Source of the DNA: Rhodanobacter sp. B05
GTDB taxonomy: Bacteria > Pseudomonadota > Gammaproteobacteria > Xanthomonadales > Rhodanobacteraceae
NCBI RefSeq assembly: GCF_002001085.1
Contig: NZ_MUNU01000017.1
Span: 62,001-126,000, forward strand
DNA: 64,000 nt
Direction: 5' to 3'
Each line of letters starts with the position of its first letter. Position 1 is the first letter of the stretch. Below are positions 44,185 to 52,711 of this stretch, one piece after another. A program made the position numbers and the translations under genes. Under the pieces are notes generated by a model, which searched no databases, was not told where the DNA came from, and saw only the letters and a list, made by a program, of their open reading frames with translations.

Positions 44185-45231
44185 ATGATGAAGCCGGTGA
44201 CCGGCGTGGTGCTGGGCATCGAGACCTCCTGCGACGAGACCGGGGTGGCCCTGCTGCGCTGGGAGCCGGAGGCGCCGGGGCGCGGCCTGCTGGCGCACAC
44301 GCTGTACAGCCAGATCAAGCTGCATGCCGATTACGGCGGGGTGGTGCCGGAACTGGCCAGCCGCGACCATGTGCGCAAGCTGCTGCCGCTGATCCGCGAG
44401 GCGCTGGCCCAGGCCGGGCTGACGGTGAAGGATCTGGGCGGGGTAGCCTATACCGCCGGTCCCGGACTGGTCGGCGCGTTGCTGGTCGGGGCTTCGGCCG
44501 GCCGCGCGCTGGCGTGGGCGCTGGGCGTGCCGGCGATCGGGGTGCACCACATGGAGGGCCACCTGCTGGCCCCCTTGCTGGAAGAAAACCCGCCCGAACC
44601 GCCGTTCGTGGCCTTGCTGGTGTCCGGCGGCCACTCGATGCTGGTCGAGGTGAAGGCGATTGGCCAGTACACGATCCTGGGCGACACCCTGGACGATGCC
44701 GCCGGCGAGGCATTCGACAAGACCGCCAAGCTGATGGGTTTGCCGTACCCCGGTGGTCCCGCGCTGGCAAAGCTGGCCGAGCAGGGCCGTCCCGGCGCGT
44801 TCCGCTTCTCGCGGCCAATGACCGACCGGCCCGGCCTCGATTTCAGCTTTTCCGGGCTGAAGACCCAGGTGCTGCTGGCCTGGCAGAAGTCGGACCAGAG
44901 CGAGCAGACCCGTGCCGACGTCGCCCGCGCGTTCGAGGAGGCGATCGTCGATACGCTGATCATCAAGTGCCGCCGCGCGCTGGAAGCCAGCGGTGCGCGC
45001 CGGCTGGTGATCGCCGGCGGCGTGGGTGCGAACCGGCACCTGCGCAGCGAGCTGGCCAGAGCCGGGGAGAACGATGGCTTCCAGGTGTATTTCCCGCGAC
45101 TGGATTTCTGCACCGACAACGGCGCGATGATCGCGCTGGCCGGCGCAATCCGCCTGGCCAGCGGCCAGCACCAGGACGAAACCGTGCAGGTGCGACCGCG
45201 CTGGGATCTGCAGACGCTGCCGGCAGCGTGA
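44185..45231 (+). CDS. tsaD: tRNA N6-adenosine threonylcarbamoyltransferase
   Basis: 348 residues. The ASKHA-fold start [12 protein letters not shown], the iron-binding H-x3-H of [45 protein letters not shown] and [13 protein letters not shown] are all intact. With TsaB/TsaE it makes t6A37 on ANN-decoding tRNAs. The start is uncertain: GTG 44155, ATG 44185 and ATG 44188 are all in frame and none has a strong ribosome site; ATG 44185 is close to the usual family N-terminus. Confidence 0.95.
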   Translation: MMKPVTGVVLGIETSCDETGVALLRWEPEAPGRGLLAHTLYSQIKLHADYGGVVPELASRDHVRKLLPLIREALAQAGLTVKDLGGVAYTAGPGLVGALLVGASAGRALAWALGVPAIGVHHMEGHLLAPLLEENPPEPPFVALLVSGGHSMLVEVKAIGQYTILGDTLDDAAGEAFDKTAKLMGLPYPGGPALAKLAEQGRPGAFRFSRPMTDRPGLDFSFSGLKTQVLLAWQKSDQSEQTRADVARAFEEAIVDTLIIKCRRALEASGARRLVIAGGVGANRHLRSELARAGENDGFQVYFPRLDFCTDNGAMIALAGAIRLASGQHQDETVQVRPRWDLQTLPAA

Positions 45232-45283
45232 TGCGGCCGGTTGCTAGCATGGCTGGAAACGTCAGGCAGCTTGGTGTTCCCGC

Positions 45284-45991
45284 ATGATCCAGCCGCATGA
45301 AATCCTGATCCGACTGCTGCTGGCGGCCGTGCTGGGCGCCGTGATCGGCGTCAATCGCGGCCGGCTCGAATGGGCGGCCGGCTTGCGCACGCACATGCTG
45401 GTGAGCGTGGGCGCCGCGCTGGCGATGATCGTCTCGGCGTTCGGTTTCGCCGACGTGTTGCACCGGCCGGACATCGTGCTTGATCCCTCGCGTATCGCGG
45501 CCCAGGTGATCAGCGGTGTCGGCTTTCTCGGTGCGGGCACGATCCTGTTCCTGCAGCGTGAACAGGTGATCCGCGGGCTGACCACGGCGGCGGGTCTGTG
45601 GGCAGTTTCGGCGATTGGCCTGGCCGCCGGCAGCGGCATGTTCTTCGCCGCAATCATCGCCACCGCGGTGATCTGGGTGATCCTGGCCCTGCTCAAGCCG
45701 ATCGAGCGACGTTTCATCCAGACGCGCAACCGCCGGCCCCGGGCGACCGCGCGTCTCGGTGGCGCGCCTGCGCTGGCGGCGGTCGAGGAGGTGCTTTCGC
45801 GCCATCATCTGGCGACGTTCAAGATCATCGTGCGTCGCCACGAAAGCGGGGATGACGTCGTCGACATCCTGTTCGAACGATCGGTGCGCGCGGAACAACT
45901 GGCGGCGCTGGTGGACGACATGCGTCGGATCGAAGGGTTGCGTTCCGTGTCCTATGGCGTGCCGGGTGAGGCGGCTTCGCCACCGGCTTGA
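45284..45991 (+). CDS. MgtC/SapB family membrane protein
   Basis: 235 residues. Four to five N-terminal helices with the family signature LGAVIGVNRGRLEWAAGLRTHMLVSVGAALAMIVS and ISGVGFLGAGTILFL, then a cytoplasmic ACT-like domain (about 150-235) as in the longer MgtC branch. MgtC proteins act in adaptation to low Mg2+ and intramacrophage survival. Its presence about 7 kb from mgtA is notable but the two are not in an operon. Start ATG 45284 with a weak ribosome site. Confidence 0.9.
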   Translation: MIQPHEILIRLLLAAVLGAVIGVNRGRLEWAAGLRTHMLVSVGAALAMIVSAFGFADVLHRPDIVLDPSRIAAQVISGVGFLGAGTILFLQREQVIRGLTTAAGLWAVSAIGLAAGSGMFFAAIIATAVIWVILALLKPIERRFIQTRNRRPRATARLGGAPALAAVEEVLSRHHLATFKIIVRRHESGDDVVDILFERSVRAEQLAALVDDMRRIEGLRSVSYGVPGEAASPPA

Positions 45992-46006
45992 GCATCGTCG
46001 CTTACC

Positions 46007-46726
46007 TCACCACTGGGTGCGTCCGGGCAGCAGGCCCTTCAGTTCCGCTTCGGTGAGGTTGCGCCACTGGCCGAGCTTCAGATGGGCCAGTTTCACGTTG
46101 TCGATGCGCACGCGGCGCAGCTGGGTGACGCGGTAACCGAACGCAGCGGCCATCAGCCGGATCTGCCGGTTCAGGCCCTGGGTGAGCACGATCGAGAAGC
46201 CGAATTTCGCGATGCGGCGGGTGCGGCAGGGTTTCGTCATCTGGTTGTGGATGCGCACGCCCTTGCTCATGCCGACGAGAAATTCGTCGGTGACGGCCTT
46301 GTTCACGCCGACCAGGTATTCCTTTTCATGGTGGTTCTCCGCGCGCAGGATCTCGTTGACGATGTCGCCGTTGCTGGTCAGCAGGATCAGCCCTTCGGAA
46401 TCCTTGTCCAACCGGCCGATCGGAAAAATCCGCTGCGGATGGTCGATGAAATCCACGATGTTGCCGGCCACGCTCTGGTCGGTGGTGCAGGTGACGCCGA
46501 CCGGCTTGTTCAGCGCGATGTAGATCGCCTTCTTCGCCCCCGGCGTGGCGGCGAGGACGCGCGCCTTGACGATCTCGCCATCCACGCGCACCTCGTCGCC
46601 TTCCAGCGCCTTGGCGCCGGTGGAGACGACTGCGCCGTTGATGCTGACGCGGCCGGCGAGCAGCAGCTCGTCTGCCTCGCGACGCGAGCACAGGCCGGCT
46701 TCGCTGATGTATTTGTTGACGCGCAT
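46007..46726 (-). CDS. rluF: 23S rRNA pseudouridine(2604) synthase, RluF-type
   Basis: 239 residues: S4 RNA-binding domain at 1-50 (VNKYISEAGLCSRREADELL), then the RsuA/RluB/E/F catalytic domain with FPIGRLDKDSEGLILLT (catalytic Asp107), VGVTCTTDQ and LTQGLNRQIRLMAAAFGY. The C-T-T-D motif and overall sequence fit RluF, which modifies U2604. It lies between the MgtC-like gene and the GAGTGAG inverted repeat. Confidence 0.88.
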   Translation of the reverse strand: MRVNKYISEAGLCSRREADELLLAGRVSINGAVVSTGAKALEGDEVRVDGEIVKARVLAATPGAKKAIYIALNKPVGVTCTTDQSVAGNIVDFIDHPQRIFPIGRLDKDSEGLILLTSNGDIVNEILRAENHHEKEYLVGVNKAVTDEFLVGMSKGVRIHNQMTKPCRTRRIAKFGFSIVLTQGLNRQIRLMAAAFGYRVTQLRRVRIDNVKLAHLKLGQWRNLTEAELKGLLPGRTQW

Positions 46727-46730
46727 AAGG

Positions 46731-46816
46731 CAGGAGTGAGTGGAGAGGAGTGAGAAGTGAGAGGTGGGGAATGTGGCGGGTGGTGGCTTTCACTCACTCC
46801 TCCTCCCTCACTCCTG
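46731..46816. repeat. GAGTGAG-rich imperfect inverted repeat
   Basis: Left arm 46731-46754 and right arm 46791-46816 are imperfect reverse complements built of CAGGAGTGAG and GGAGTGAG units; several further GAG/TGAG repeats fill the loop. It fills the space between rluF and the ABC permease gene and touches neither coding region. This resembles a palindromic extragenic or slipped-strand element and could also end transcription of the ABC pair. Confidence 0.7.
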
Positions 46817-46819
46817 CTT

Positions 46820-47593
46820 TCAGGATCTGAGGCCGACGCCGCGCCTGAGCAACTGGATGGCCGCTACCGCCAGCGCCGCGATGAACACCAGCATCACCAC
46901 GAACGCCCAGCCCACCGACACGTCGCTGATGCCCAGGATGCCATAGCGGAACGCATTGACCATGTACAGGATCGGGTTGATCCGCGAGAGCGCCTGCCAT
47001 GGTTCGCCCAGCATCTTGATCGAGTAGAACACGCCGCCGAGGTAGGTCAGCGGGGTGATCACGAAGGTCGGCACCAGCGCGATGTCGTCGAACTTGCTGG
47101 CGAACACCGCATTGATGAAGCCGGCCAGCGCGAAAATCACCGCGCCGAAGGTGACCGCCGCCAGTGCAATGAACGGATGCGCCACGTGCAGCGAGGTGAA
47201 GAACAGCGCTACCAGCAGCACCAGCGCCCCGACCACCAGGCCGCGCGCCACCGCGCCGATCACGTAGCCGGAGAGGATCGCCCAGTTCGCCATCGGCGAC
47301 ACCAGCATCTCCTCCACCGAGCGCTGGAACTTCGCGCCGTAGAATGAACTGGAAATGTTCATGTAGCTGTTGTTGATGATGCTCATCATCACCAGCCCCG
47401 GCACGATGTACTGCATGTAGGGGAAGCCTTCGATGGTGCCGATGCGGCCGCCGATCAGCTTGCCGAAGATCACGAAATACAGCGTCATCGTGATGATGGG
47501 CGGGATCAGCGTCTGCGTCCAGATGCGGATGATCCGCACCACTTCGCGGCGCGCGACGGTGTACAGCGCGACGAGGTTGATCGAGGCATTCAT
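46820..47593 (-). CDS. ABC-2 type transporter permease (YadH-like)
   Basis: 257 residues with six hydrophobic helices, beginning LVALYTVARREVVRIIRIWTQTLIPPIITMTLYFVIFG and containing the ABC-2 signature region ALAGFINAVFASKFDDIALVPTFVITPLTYLGGVFYSI. This is the YadH/NodJ-type permease. It pairs with the ATPase encoded just upstream (ATGA overlap at 47590-47593). The substrate is unknown; the family exports drugs or lipids/glycans. Confidence 0.9.
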   Translation of the reverse strand: MNASINLVALYTVARREVVRIIRIWTQTLIPPIITMTLYFVIFGKLIGGRIGTIEGFPYMQYIVPGLVMMSIINNSYMNISSSFYGAKFQRSVEEMLVSPMANWAILSGYVIGAVARGLVVGALVLLVALFFTSLHVAHPFIALAAVTFGAVIFALAGFINAVFASKFDDIALVPTFVITPLTYLGGVFYSIKMLGEPWQALSRINPILYMVNAFRYGILGISDVSVGWAFVVMLVFIAALAVAAIQLLRRGVGLRS

Positions 47594-48552
47594 GCCGCTT
47601 TCTCCTCCGGCCCTTTTCGACCATGCTCGACCAGTCGCACGAACAGTTCTTCCAGCCGATTGGTCTTGGTGCGCATCGAGTTCACCGTGATGCCGCTGCC
47701 GGTGAGCGCGGCGAACAGCGAATTGAGATCCTGCGAGCGCGCCATTTCAGCCTCCAGCGTACGGTCGTCGACGCGGCGGAAGGCAATGCCGTTCAACTGG
47801 GGCAGTTCGCCCGGCGCTTCATTGACGTCGAGCACGAAGGTTTCCACGTCCAGCGTCGCCAGCAGGCGCTTCATGCTGGTGTTCTCGATGATGTTGCCGT
47901 GGTCGATGATGGCGATGTTGCGGCACAACGACTCGGCCTCCTCCAGGTAGTGCGTGGTCAGGATCACCGTGGTGCCGGCCGCATTGATGCCGCTGACGAA
48001 GTGCCACATGGAACGGCGGATCTCGATGTCCACGCCGGCGGTCGGCTCGTCCAGGATCAGCAGCTTCGGCTCGTTCATCATCGCGCGGGCGATCATCAAA
48101 CGCCGCTTCATGCCACCGGACATCTCGCGCGCCTGGTGGAACGCCTTGTCCCACAGACGCAGTTCCTTCAGGTATTTCTCGGCGCGCTCGGCCGCCAGCT
48201 TGCGCGGAATGCCGTAGAAACCGGCCTCGTTGACGCAGATGTCGAACGGCTTCTCGAACTGGTTGAAGTTGATCTCCTGCGGCACCAGGCCGATCAGTTT
48301 CATCGCCTCGCTGCGCTGCCGGTTGACCGACACGCCGAACACCTGCGCATCGCCGCCGGTGGAGTTCACCAGCGAGGACAGGATGCCGATCAGGGTGGAC
48401 TTGCCGGCGCCGTTGGGCCCGAGCAGGGCGAAGAAGTCACCCGGCTGCACGGTCAGGCTGACGCCCTTGAGCGCCTCGACGCCGTTGCGGTAGGTCTTGC
48501 GCAGGTTGTCGACGACCAGCGCGGGGGGTGAATCGGTGTGCGGTGCGGACAT
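47590..48552 (-). CDS. ABC transporter ATP-binding protein (YadG-like)
   Basis: 320 residues from ATG 48552 (MSAPHTDSPPALVVDNLRKT); the frame stays open to 48684 without family character. Walker A GPNGAGKST, signature MSGGMKRRLMIARAMM (a common variant of LSGGQ), Walker B LLILDEPTAGVD, and an H-loop ILTTHYLEEAE. The C-terminal ~90 residues carry the extra YadG-type domain. It forms the exporter with the downstream permease. Confidence 0.92.
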   Translation of the reverse strand: MSAPHTDSPPALVVDNLRKTYRNGVEALKGVSLTVQPGDFFALLGPNGAGKSTLIGILSSLVNSTGGDAQVFGVSVNRQRSEAMKLIGLVPQEINFNQFEKPFDICVNEAGFYGIPRKLAAERAEKYLKELRLWDKAFHQAREMSGGMKRRLMIARAMMNEPKLLILDEPTAGVDIEIRRSMWHFVSGINAAGTTVILTTHYLEEAESLCRNIAIIDHGNIIENTSMKRLLATLDVETFVLDVNEAPGELPQLNGIAFRRVDDRTLEAEMARSQDLNSLFAALTGSGITVNSMRTKTNRLEELFVRLVEHGRKGPEEKAA

Positions 48553-48643
48553 GGGCTGCGCCAGGAGGGTCAAGCCGCTTATTATACGGGGCTTACCCTT
48601 GCCGTCCGGGCCCGCCCGACGCACACACTGTTCCGGGAACCCC

Positions 48644-49390
48644 ATGGCCGACCACTTCCAGCTCCGCCTCGCCGACAGCGTCATGCTCGCCCCGGCGGTA
48701 CGCCATCTCGTGTTCGAACGTGTCGACGGCCAGCCGCTGGCGTTCCAGCCGGGCCAGTTCCTGCAGGTGCACTTCCACTACGACGACGGTGCGGCCACCA
48801 AGCGCAGCTATTCGGTGGCCACCGTCGGCGACGGCAGCTCGCCGGTGCAACGCATCGAGATCGCGGTGAGCTACGTGGAGGGAGGCGCGGCGACGAAATT
48901 GCTGGGCGAACTGCCCCACGGTGGCACCATCGACGCCAGCGGCCCCTACGGCCGCTTCTGCCTGCAGGCCACCGATACCCACCCGCGCTACCTGCTGCTG
49001 GCCACCGGCACTGGCGTCACCCCGTATCGCGCGATGCTGCCGCAGATCGAAAAGCTGCTGGCCGCCGGCGATCGCGAGGTGGTGCTGCTATATGGCGCGC
49101 GCAACGAAGCCGAGTTGCTCTACGGCGAGGAGTTCGAGGCGTTCGCGCACGCCCATCCCGGCTTCATCTTCCACGGTTGCCTGAGCCGGCAGACGCGTGC
49201 GGTGCCACGCTCCACCGACCGCAGCGGCCACGTGCAGAACGTGCTGGCCGAACTCGGCCCCGAGCCCGCGCGCGACATCGCCTACCTGTGCGGCAATCCG
49301 AACATGGTCGACGCGGCGTTCAATGCGCTGAAGGAGTCCGGTCTGCCGGTGTCGCAGATAAGGCGCGAGAAGTACATCTCGTCGCGGTAG
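48644..49390 (+). CDS. fpr: Ferredoxin-NADP reductase
   Basis: 248 residues from ATG 48644. FAD-binding domain with KRSYSVATVG (R-x-Y-S) and VSYVEGGAATKLLGELPHGG; NADP domain with LLLATGTGVTPYRAML, YGARNEAELLY and YLCGNPNMVDAAFNALKESG, ending REKYISSR. It moves electrons between NADPH and ferredoxin/flavodoxin. It diverges from the ABC ATPase gene. Closest to bacterial Fpr-type enzymes, but the gene symbol is by family only. Confidence 0.85.
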   Translation: MADHFQLRLADSVMLAPAVRHLVFERVDGQPLAFQPGQFLQVHFHYDDGAATKRSYSVATVGDGSSPVQRIEIAVSYVEGGAATKLLGELPHGGTIDASGPYGRFCLQATDTHPRYLLLATGTGVTPYRAMLPQIEKLLAAGDREVVLLYGARNEAELLYGEEFEAFAHAHPGFIFHGCLSRQTRAVPRSTDRSGHVQNVLAELGPEPARDIAYLCGNPNMVDAAFNALKESGLPVSQIRREKYISSR

Positions 49391-49409
49391 GCGCGACCTG
49401 AATACGAGT

Positions 49410-49471
49410 GCAAGCGAGCGCGCAAAGATCGCGTCGTCGCGATCAAAGCGGTGGCGCACAAGCTCGCTTGC
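49410..49471. repeat. REP-like nested inverted repeat
   Basis: Outer arms GCAAGCGAGC (49410-49419) and GCTCGCTTGC (49462-49471) are perfect complements; inside, GATCGCG (49427-49433) and CGCGATC (49438-49444) form a second perfect stem with a TCGT loop. The layout is like bacterial REP/BIME elements and lies 20 nt after the fpr stop. Confidence 0.7.
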
Positions 49472-49730
49472 CTGCTACCACATGCCACACGAAGGCACGA
49501 CGTTCGATCCGACGCGCGCCTTCGGCTGATCACGCTGGCGGTCGCAGGCCGGAAGCGGGGCTTGGCTTCGAGCCAGTGACTCTGGAAGGTCGCGACCGTT
49601 GGCACTCGTGTTGAACGCAGGACCGCATGCGGACCGAGCTATCAAGAGGCGGGCTTCAAGCCCGGACTCTGTGCGACGCATGACGCGCACCTGGACGGGA
49701 TCCGCGATGACCGATGAGTGTTTGGCAAGC

Positions 49731-49758
49731 GGCAAGGGCCGCTGATGCGGCCCTTGCC
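49731..49758. repeat. Perfect 12-bp stem hairpin
   Basis: GGCAAGGGCCGC (49731-49742), loop TGAT, GCGGCCCTTGCC (49747-49758). No T-run follows on either strand, so it is not a standard intrinsic terminator; part of the arm (GGCAAG) is also repeated just upstream at 49724. Confidence 0.75.
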
Positions 49759-50012
49759 AGAACGGTGACTGGTGCGATCTTGGCGTTGCATGAAACACAA
49801 CGGCTGGTGGTCGGGAACCAGGCGGGAAACTGCTCTTCGGCATGATCGGGGAACGGCAACTGCGCGCCTATTGACCCGGGCGGCGAAATAGTGACCCCGT
49901 TCGTCTCCTCGCATGATGCGCGGCTCATCCAGGAATGTGATTCGGTAGGCGTTTTTTATGTGTTCGTGCGCACATTATTGGGCCACGAGACATCAAATAT
50001 CCGAACCCCTGT

Positions 50013-50036
50013 CCTAAAGACTTCCCTAAAGACTTC
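50013..50036. repeat. Tandem 12-bp direct repeat
   Basis: CCTAAAGACTTC occurs twice, head to tail, at 50013-50024 and 50025-50036, in an A/T-richer stretch 230 nt upstream of the SCPU gene. Adjacent direct repeats near one helical turn apart are common binding sites for response regulators. Confidence 0.7.
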
Positions 50037-50220
50037 GCTATCTGGTGCCGACATCACTCGGGATGCCCTGCCATGGGAGTGGGATGCGGAGGTTATTGGT
50101 ATGACGTTGGCGACCGATTTTCTGCCAGTGGGTGGTTTCGCCGTCGAAACGGGCCGCAATCCGCGGCTGGCAGCGGCGAGCCGATATCCGATGAGGCGCG
50201 TCACCGAGTCCGTGTGCGAG

Positions 50221-50242
50221 CCCCCGCCAGCTAAGGCGGGGG
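50221..50242 (+). promoter_or_regulatory. Strong G/C hairpin just upstream of the SCPU gene
   Basis: CCCCCGCC (50221-50228), loop AGCTAA, GGCGGGGG (50235-50242), ending 20 nt before the SCPU start codon. In the mRNA it would lie next to the ribosome site, so it may limit translation; there is no following T-run. Confidence 0.5.
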
Positions 50243-50262
50243 GGCAGCGGATTCGACGATCA

Positions 50263-50715
50263 ATGCCGGTGCGGTTGCTGCAAGGCATACTTTTGCTGGG
50301 CCTCTGCCTGCCTGCCTTGATCGTCGCGAAAGAAACCACCGGTGTTCTGCAGATTTCCCTGCGGGTCGTGGCCTCCTGCACGGTGCAAACCCGGCCGTTG
50401 GTCTTCGCCACCTACACGGCCGGAGGCTCGGCCACGGGCACCGCCACGCCGGGAGTCATTGACGTGAGCTGCACCCGAGGCATCCCGGTGGCCGTCTATC
50501 TCGACGGTGACCGCACGCTGGCGGGGCCGGCTGGCGCAAGGGTGGCGTATACCGTGCAGGCCAACGGGCGGGCGTGGCCGGCTGGTGCATCGATCGCGGT
50601 ATCCGGCCAAGGGGCGCAGCCCATTCGTCTACAGCTCTCCGGCAACGTGCCCGCGGGGCAGAACGTGATGCCCGGTGATTATGCCGATGCGGCCGTGGTG
50701 CGGGTCGTCTACTGA
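50263..50715 (+). CDS. Single-domain spore coat U (SCPU) pilin-like protein
   Basis: 150 residues: signal peptide (LLQGILLLGLCLPALIVAKE), then one SCPU domain with VVASCTVQTRPLVFATYTAGG, VIDVSCTRGIPVAVYLDG and the C-terminal strand DYADAAVVRVVY. The two cysteines match the family disulfide. It is a subunit- or tip-like protein of archaic chaperone-usher fimbriae. It is encoded opposite to the fimbrial operon, with 7 nt between the two stop codons. ATG 50263 is chosen because it gives a good signal peptide. Confidence 0.82.
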   Translation: MPVRLLQGILLLGLCLPALIVAKETTGVLQISLRVVASCTVQTRPLVFATYTAGGSATGTATPGVIDVSCTRGIPVAVYLDGDRTLAGPAGARVAYTVQANGRAWPAGASIAVSGQGAQPIRLQLSGNVPAGQNVMPGDYADAAVVRVVY

Positions 50716-50722
50716 GCGTTGT

Positions 50723-51694
50723 TCAGTAGTTCACATTGATCTGAACGGTGTCCGCGTACCTGTCCGGCGTGACATCGGTGCTGCTGGTGGTTTGGGCATA
50801 GACGGTCAGCGGCTGCGCGTTGCCGTTGCCGGTACCATGCACGCCATTGCCAGTGACGGTGCGCGTGGCGGTGCTGCCCCAAGCCGTGCTCAAGGCCGGA
50901 TCCTGGTAGAGCTGGTACTGCACAATGTCCGTACCGCCGCTGGTTCCCTTCATGATGCCCATGCCACTGGTGTCGCCGTCGGAAGGCAGCAGACCCACGT
51001 TGTAGGGAGTCTTGTTCGGGCAGGTCACGGCGATGTTGTCGCTGCCGCTGACGGTAGGCGTGCCAGCCGCCACACCGCCCGCGCTGCCGAAGATCAGATT
51101 GGGCCCCGCACTGACCACGCAGGCATTGCCCAGTTGGGCTTGGACGCTGAGAGTGAAACTGGTGAACCGATAACCTGGCTCGGCGCCGCAACTGGATCCG
51201 GCGAGGTAGCCGAGCTTGGTGGGGCGGAAGTTCGATCGATAGGTTCCCGCTACCGCGCTGATCTGATTGCCGGGAATGTGGCCGTAGTAGGGGATGGTGC
51301 CGGTCAGCGTGGCGCGTGCCGCTACCGATAGCGGTACTGATAACGGGTGGGTCGCATCCCAGGTGTCGCTGGACAGTGGATCGGCAGAGAGGTTGAAGTC
51401 GAGGGTGCTGGCGCTTGGGCCCAGCAACACGGGTTGATTAGGCGTGCCCGGCGCGCTCGGCGTGCCGATCGCCACGCACAGCGTGAAGGCGACCGTGGCG
51501 GCAGCGGTATTCTGGCAGCGGTAGCCGATGGAGCCGTTGTCGGATGCACCGGAAGTGGTGCTGACCTTGATGGTACCGAAGTTGAGGGTGGGGTGGGTGG
51601 CCGTGCAACTCACCTGCGCGCGCGCGGTTCCCGGCATCAGCAGGGCGCCGGCGAGCAGCAGCAACAACAGGAAGGGCAGTCGGAAAACGGTCAC
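50723..51694 (-). CDS. Two-domain SCPU fimbrial tip/adhesin protein (CsuE-like)
   Basis: 323 residues: signal peptide (PFLLLLLLAGALLMPGTARA), SCPU domain 1 at about 28-165 (VSCTATHPTLNFGTIKV), SCPU domain 2 at about 185-323 (NACVVSAGPNLIFGSAGG, ending TVQINVNY). Two-domain SCPU proteins such as CsuE sit at the tip of Csu-type pili: the C-terminal domain is the pilin fold, the N-terminal one binds surfaces through hydrophobic loops. Last gene of the operon, paralogous to its upstream neighbour (9 nt apart). Confidence 0.85.
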   Translation of the reverse strand: MTVFRLPFLLLLLLAGALLMPGTARAQVSCTATHPTLNFGTIKVSTTSGASDNGSIGYRCQNTAAATVAFTLCVAIGTPSAPGTPNQPVLLGPSASTLDFNLSADPLSSDTWDATHPLSVPLSVAARATLTGTIPYYGHIPGNQISAVAGTYRSNFRPTKLGYLAGSSCGAEPGYRFTSFTLSVQAQLGNACVVSAGPNLIFGSAGGVAAGTPTVSGSDNIAVTCPNKTPYNVGLLPSDGDTSGMGIMKGTSGGTDIVQYQLYQDPALSTAWGSTATRTVTGNGVHGTGNGNAQPLTVYAQTTSSTDVTPDRYADTVQINVNY

Positions 51695-51703
51695 GGTGGC
51701 GCC

Positions 51704-52711
51704 TCAATAGTTCACGTTGACCTGGACCGTGTCCGAATAGGTGTCGGGTGTGACATCGGTGGTCGTGGTGGTCTTGGCGTAGACAGTCAGGGACTGCGCC
51801 GAACCGGTACCACTGCCGGCCACGCCGTTACCCGTGCTGCCCACGGCAGCCGTGTTGCCCCAGACCTGGGTCAGGCCCGAATTCGAGTAGAGCTGGTACT
51901 GCACCGTGTTCGTGTTGCTGCCGGTACCTTTCATGGTGCCAAGCCCGGTTGTGCTGGTCACGTTCAGCGGCGCCAGGCCGACCGTGTAAGGCGTGCTGAC
52001 GGTGCAGGTGACGCTCAGCGTGGTATTGCCAGGGGCGGTGGCCGTGCCGGCGGCGACGGCATTGAAGGTGAGGTCGTTGGCCGCCACTGTGCAGTTCTTC
52101 TGTACCGTGGCGGAGACCAGGAACGGGAAAAACACGTTGGCATTGGTGCCGCCGCAGCTGCCCGGGGCCGTGCTGCCCTGGACATCGTTGACCGTGACCG
52201 CCGTGTCGCCGTTCTGGTAGCTGTCGGTATAGCTGCCTGCCGCTGCCGTGGTCTGTCCGCTGAGCACCTGGGCGTACAGCGTGGCTTGTGCATTGTTTGT
52301 GGATGCGTCCTTGGCGAGCGTGAGATTCACCGCGAGGGGCGTAAGGAAGGAGCCGAAATACTGGCTGCCCCAGACCTGGGTGTAGCTGGGATCCTGGTAG
52401 AGCTGGAAGTTCAGCTTGTTGGTGCCGCTGCTCATCTGGCGCGGATTGGTCTGTGCTCCCCCGGGCTCGCCGATGCTGAAGCAGATCGTGGCCGAATGGG
52501 TATTGTTCTTGTCGGAGTTGTTGCACAAATAGGTCAGGGTGGCCGTGGTCGTGCTGAGGCTCGACAACGCGTTCACCGTGCCGAAGCTCACCGCACTCAT
52601 GTTGGCCGAGGTGCAGCTGATGCCGCCGGCGGCACGTGCAGGCGCAACGTGGAGCAGACCGCCCACGGCCAGCAACAGGACGGCAAGAAAGCGCAGCAGC
52701 GACTTGTTCAT
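51704..52711 (-). CDS. Two-domain SCPU fimbrial protein, second paralogue
   Basis: 335 residues: signal peptide (FLAVLLLAVGGLLHVAPARAA), SCPU domain 1 (about 30-175, ISCTSANMSAVSFGTVNAL) and domain 2 (about 200-335, KNCTVAANDLTFNAVAAG, ending TVQVNVNY). Its last 100 residues are very close to those of the next protein, with VTPDTYSDTVQVNVNY against VTPDRYADTVQINVNY, indicating recent duplication. It is probably a minor or tip subunit. ATGA overlap with the usher stop shows co-translation. Confidence 0.85.
   Translation of the reverse strand: MNKSLLRFLAVLLLAVGGLLHVAPARAAGGISCTSANMSAVSFGTVNALSSLSTTTATLTYLCNNSDKNNTHSATICFSIGEPGGAQTNPRQMSSGTNKLNFQLYQDPSYTQVWGSQYFGSFLTPLAVNLTLAKDASTNNAQATLYAQVLSGQTTAAAGSYTDSYQNGDTAVTVNDVQGSTAPGSCGGTNANVFFPFLVSATVQKNCTVAANDLTFNAVAAGTATAPGNTTLSVTCTVSTPYTVGLAPLNVTSTTGLGTMKGTGSNTNTVQYQLYSNSGLTQVWGNTAAVGSTGNGVAGSGTGSAQSLTVYAKTTTTTDVTPDTYSDTVQVNVNY

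Larger units (their letters stand above)
49391..50262. other. 872-bp non-coding region with several repeats
   Basis: No convincing gene. A plus-strand frame open from 49891 runs into the SCPU gene but has no ribosome site and no family character before 50263; minus-strand frames here are Arg/Ser-rich shadows. The region holds a nested inverted repeat (49410-49471), a perfect 12-bp-stem hairpin (49731-49758), an A/T-richer stretch with a tandem 12-mer (50013-50036) and a C/G hairpin (50221-50242). A small RNA or remnants of a mobile element are possible. Confidence 0.5.

Noticed and set aside
49599..49614. TTGGCACT-CGTG-TTGA, similar to a sigma-54 promoter
   Set aside because: The essential -12 GC is GA, and no gene starts a suitable distance downstream.
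49731..49758. Perfect hairpin as an intrinsic terminator of fpr
   Set aside because: It lies 340 nt after the stop and is not followed by a T-run on either strand; recorded as a repeat instead.
49891..50262. Upstream extension of the SCPU gene frame
   Set aside because: The extension has no ribosome site and no SCPU character; the signal peptide begins at 50263.
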